NCBI RefSeq assembly: GCF_001263335.1
Contig: NZ_LGVW01000006.1
Location: 1-64,000, forward strand
Direction: 5' to 3'
Length of the DNA: 64,000 nt
Source: Dichelobacter nodosus
GTDB taxonomy: Bacteria > Pseudomonadota > Gammaproteobacteria > Cardiobacteriales > Cardiobacteriaceae
Shown: positions 63,276 to 64,000 of the stretch, piece after piece
Position numbering within the stretch: position 1 is the first letter of the stretch
Layout of the letters: the number at the start of each line of letters is the position of its first letter
The notes under the pieces: model-generated
Database searches by the model: none
The model's input: only the letters and a program-made list of their open reading frames with translations
Told to the model about the DNA's origin: nothing
Translations under genes and position numbers: made by a program

Positions 63276-64000
63276 TTACTGAAAACGCGCGCGAATTGCT
63301 GCTAAATCGTCGCCGTTTGCCAAAGCAAGCATCAATAAAATCCGTGCTTTTTGTGCATTTAAAAAGCCGCTGCCAATGCCTTCATCTTCAGCAATGGAAA
63401 CGTATCCTTGACCTGTGCGAGAAGCGCGCACCACAGGAAAACCTTCAGCAGTCAACGCTTTAACGCGTTCTAATAACTTAGTAGACAACATGCCGGCACC
63501 AGTTGCATCGATAACGACGCCGCGCGCACCGCGCTCAACGGCAGCATCTAATAAATCAGCATCAGCATCTTGATAGCCAAAAATAATATCGACGCGCGGC
63601 AATTCTTTATATTGACTCACATCAAAATTTGCCGCATTCATCGGCTGCTGCGGTTGATAATAAAAATGCGGGGTTAATCCCACCATCAATCCTAAATATC
63701 CTGATTCCACAGATTTAAACGCATCGGGCGCGTTGGCGTGGTTTTTACTGATGTAATAACCAGAACCGATGCGGTCGTTCATCACCATCATCACGCCGCG
63801 ATTGTGCGCCTCTTTGGCAACTGCAAGCGCTGATGCTTGCAATAAGTTCATCGCACCATCAGCGCTGATTGCCGTTGCCGGACGCATCGCGCCAACGATT
63901 ACGATCGGTTTTTCGGTTTTCGTGGTTAATGATAAAAAGAACGCGGTTTCTTCTAAAGTATCGGTTCCGTGCGTAATCACGGCGCCGTCAGTACCGCCTG
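63276..64000 (-). CDS. L-asparaginase, 3' part (start beyond window)
   Basis: Amidohydrolase that converts asparagine to aspartate and ammonia. The frame is open to the right edge; the visible part is about 240 residues and begins with GGTDGAVITHGTDTLEETAFFL, holding the second catalytic Thr and Asp (THGTDT). Then IVGAMRPATAISADGAMNLLQAS, VMMVMNDRI and DATGAGMLSTKLL follow. The arrangement fits the type II (AnsB) form that is often secreted; its signal peptide would lie outside the window. The last residues are IRARFQ. Confidence 0.88.
   Translation of the reverse strand, partial: GGTDGAVITHGTDTLEETAFFLSLTTKTEKPIVIVGAMRPATAISADGAMNLLQASALAVAKEAHNRGVMMVMNDRIGSGYYISKNHANAPDAFKSVESGYLGLMVGLTPHFYYQPQQPMNAANFDVSQYKELPRVDIIFGYQDADADLLDAAVERGARGVVIDATGAGMLSTKLLERVKALTAEGFPVVRASRTGQGYVSIAEDEGIGSGFLNAQKARILLMLALANGDDLAAIRARFQ

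Overview
The window is gammaproteobacterial chromosome with moderate GC (judged by eye in the mid-40s percent) and a core gene set of a type IV-piliated, fermentative bacterium: opp, tatABC, ackA-pta, pilSR, accBC/accD, ubiA/B/E/J, rapZ, ettA, luxS. Gene order and protein character suggest the Cardiobacteriales (Dichelobacter/Suttonella type). This placement is an inference; no 16S rRNA gene or other decisive marker is present.

Layout. 1-1.7 kb is a decayed accessory edge: the tail of an unknown gene, a phage head-decoration fragment and a frameshifted lipoprotein gene. 1.8-12.7 kb holds hemG, holC, an oligopeptide transporter with oppB-oppC-oppDF on one strand and oppA divergent, tatABC, and ackA-pta. 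12.9-13.2 kb encodes a small RRM protein. 13.48-20.80 kb is a low-GC island of about 7.3 kb bounded by a 22-bp perfect direct repeat. It carries a ruined DDE transposase, a TetR regulator with a palindromic operator over its promoter, two ABC half-transporters, the decayed start of a probable ECF-type S component, and a tyrosine phenol-lyase. 20.8-29.8 kb is one tightly overlapping operon, rsmE-pilS-pilR-murB-HAD-DUF971-ubiE-ubiJ-ubiB.

30-37 kb has xthA, a very acidic 89-residue protein, pepP, ffh, ypjD, corB and an unknown membrane protein. 37-46 kb has DUF192, dusB, prmA, accC, accB, aroQ, dsbD, rpmE2, tcdA and tatD on the minus strand, then apt on the plus strand. 46.7-48.1 kb has a small thioredoxin, a UPF0718/ArsP-type permease and a broken small ORF. 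48.4-48.7 kb is a tRNA-Val/Asp/Asp cluster. 48.8-58.9 kb holds recD, an entericidin, a lipoprotein with a histone H1-like tail, accD-folC-dedD-cvpA, yajL, rapZ and ettA. 59-64 kb holds ubiA, a CLC transporter with glutamine in place of the gating glutamate, luxS, trhP and the start-truncated end of an asparaginase gene.

Functional links: ubiA, ubiB, ubiE and ubiJ serve ubiquinone synthesis; accB, accC and accD make three of the four acetyl-CoA carboxylase subunits; pilS/pilR is the type IV pilus two-component system; opp and pepP serve peptide use; the island would add tyrosine cleavage to phenol, pyruvate and ammonia plus a regulated ABC transporter. The best candidates for new biology are the island, the Gln-gated CLC protein, the acidic protein and the lysine-tailed lipoprotein. 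I did not see a clear, complete undescribed defence or mobile system.
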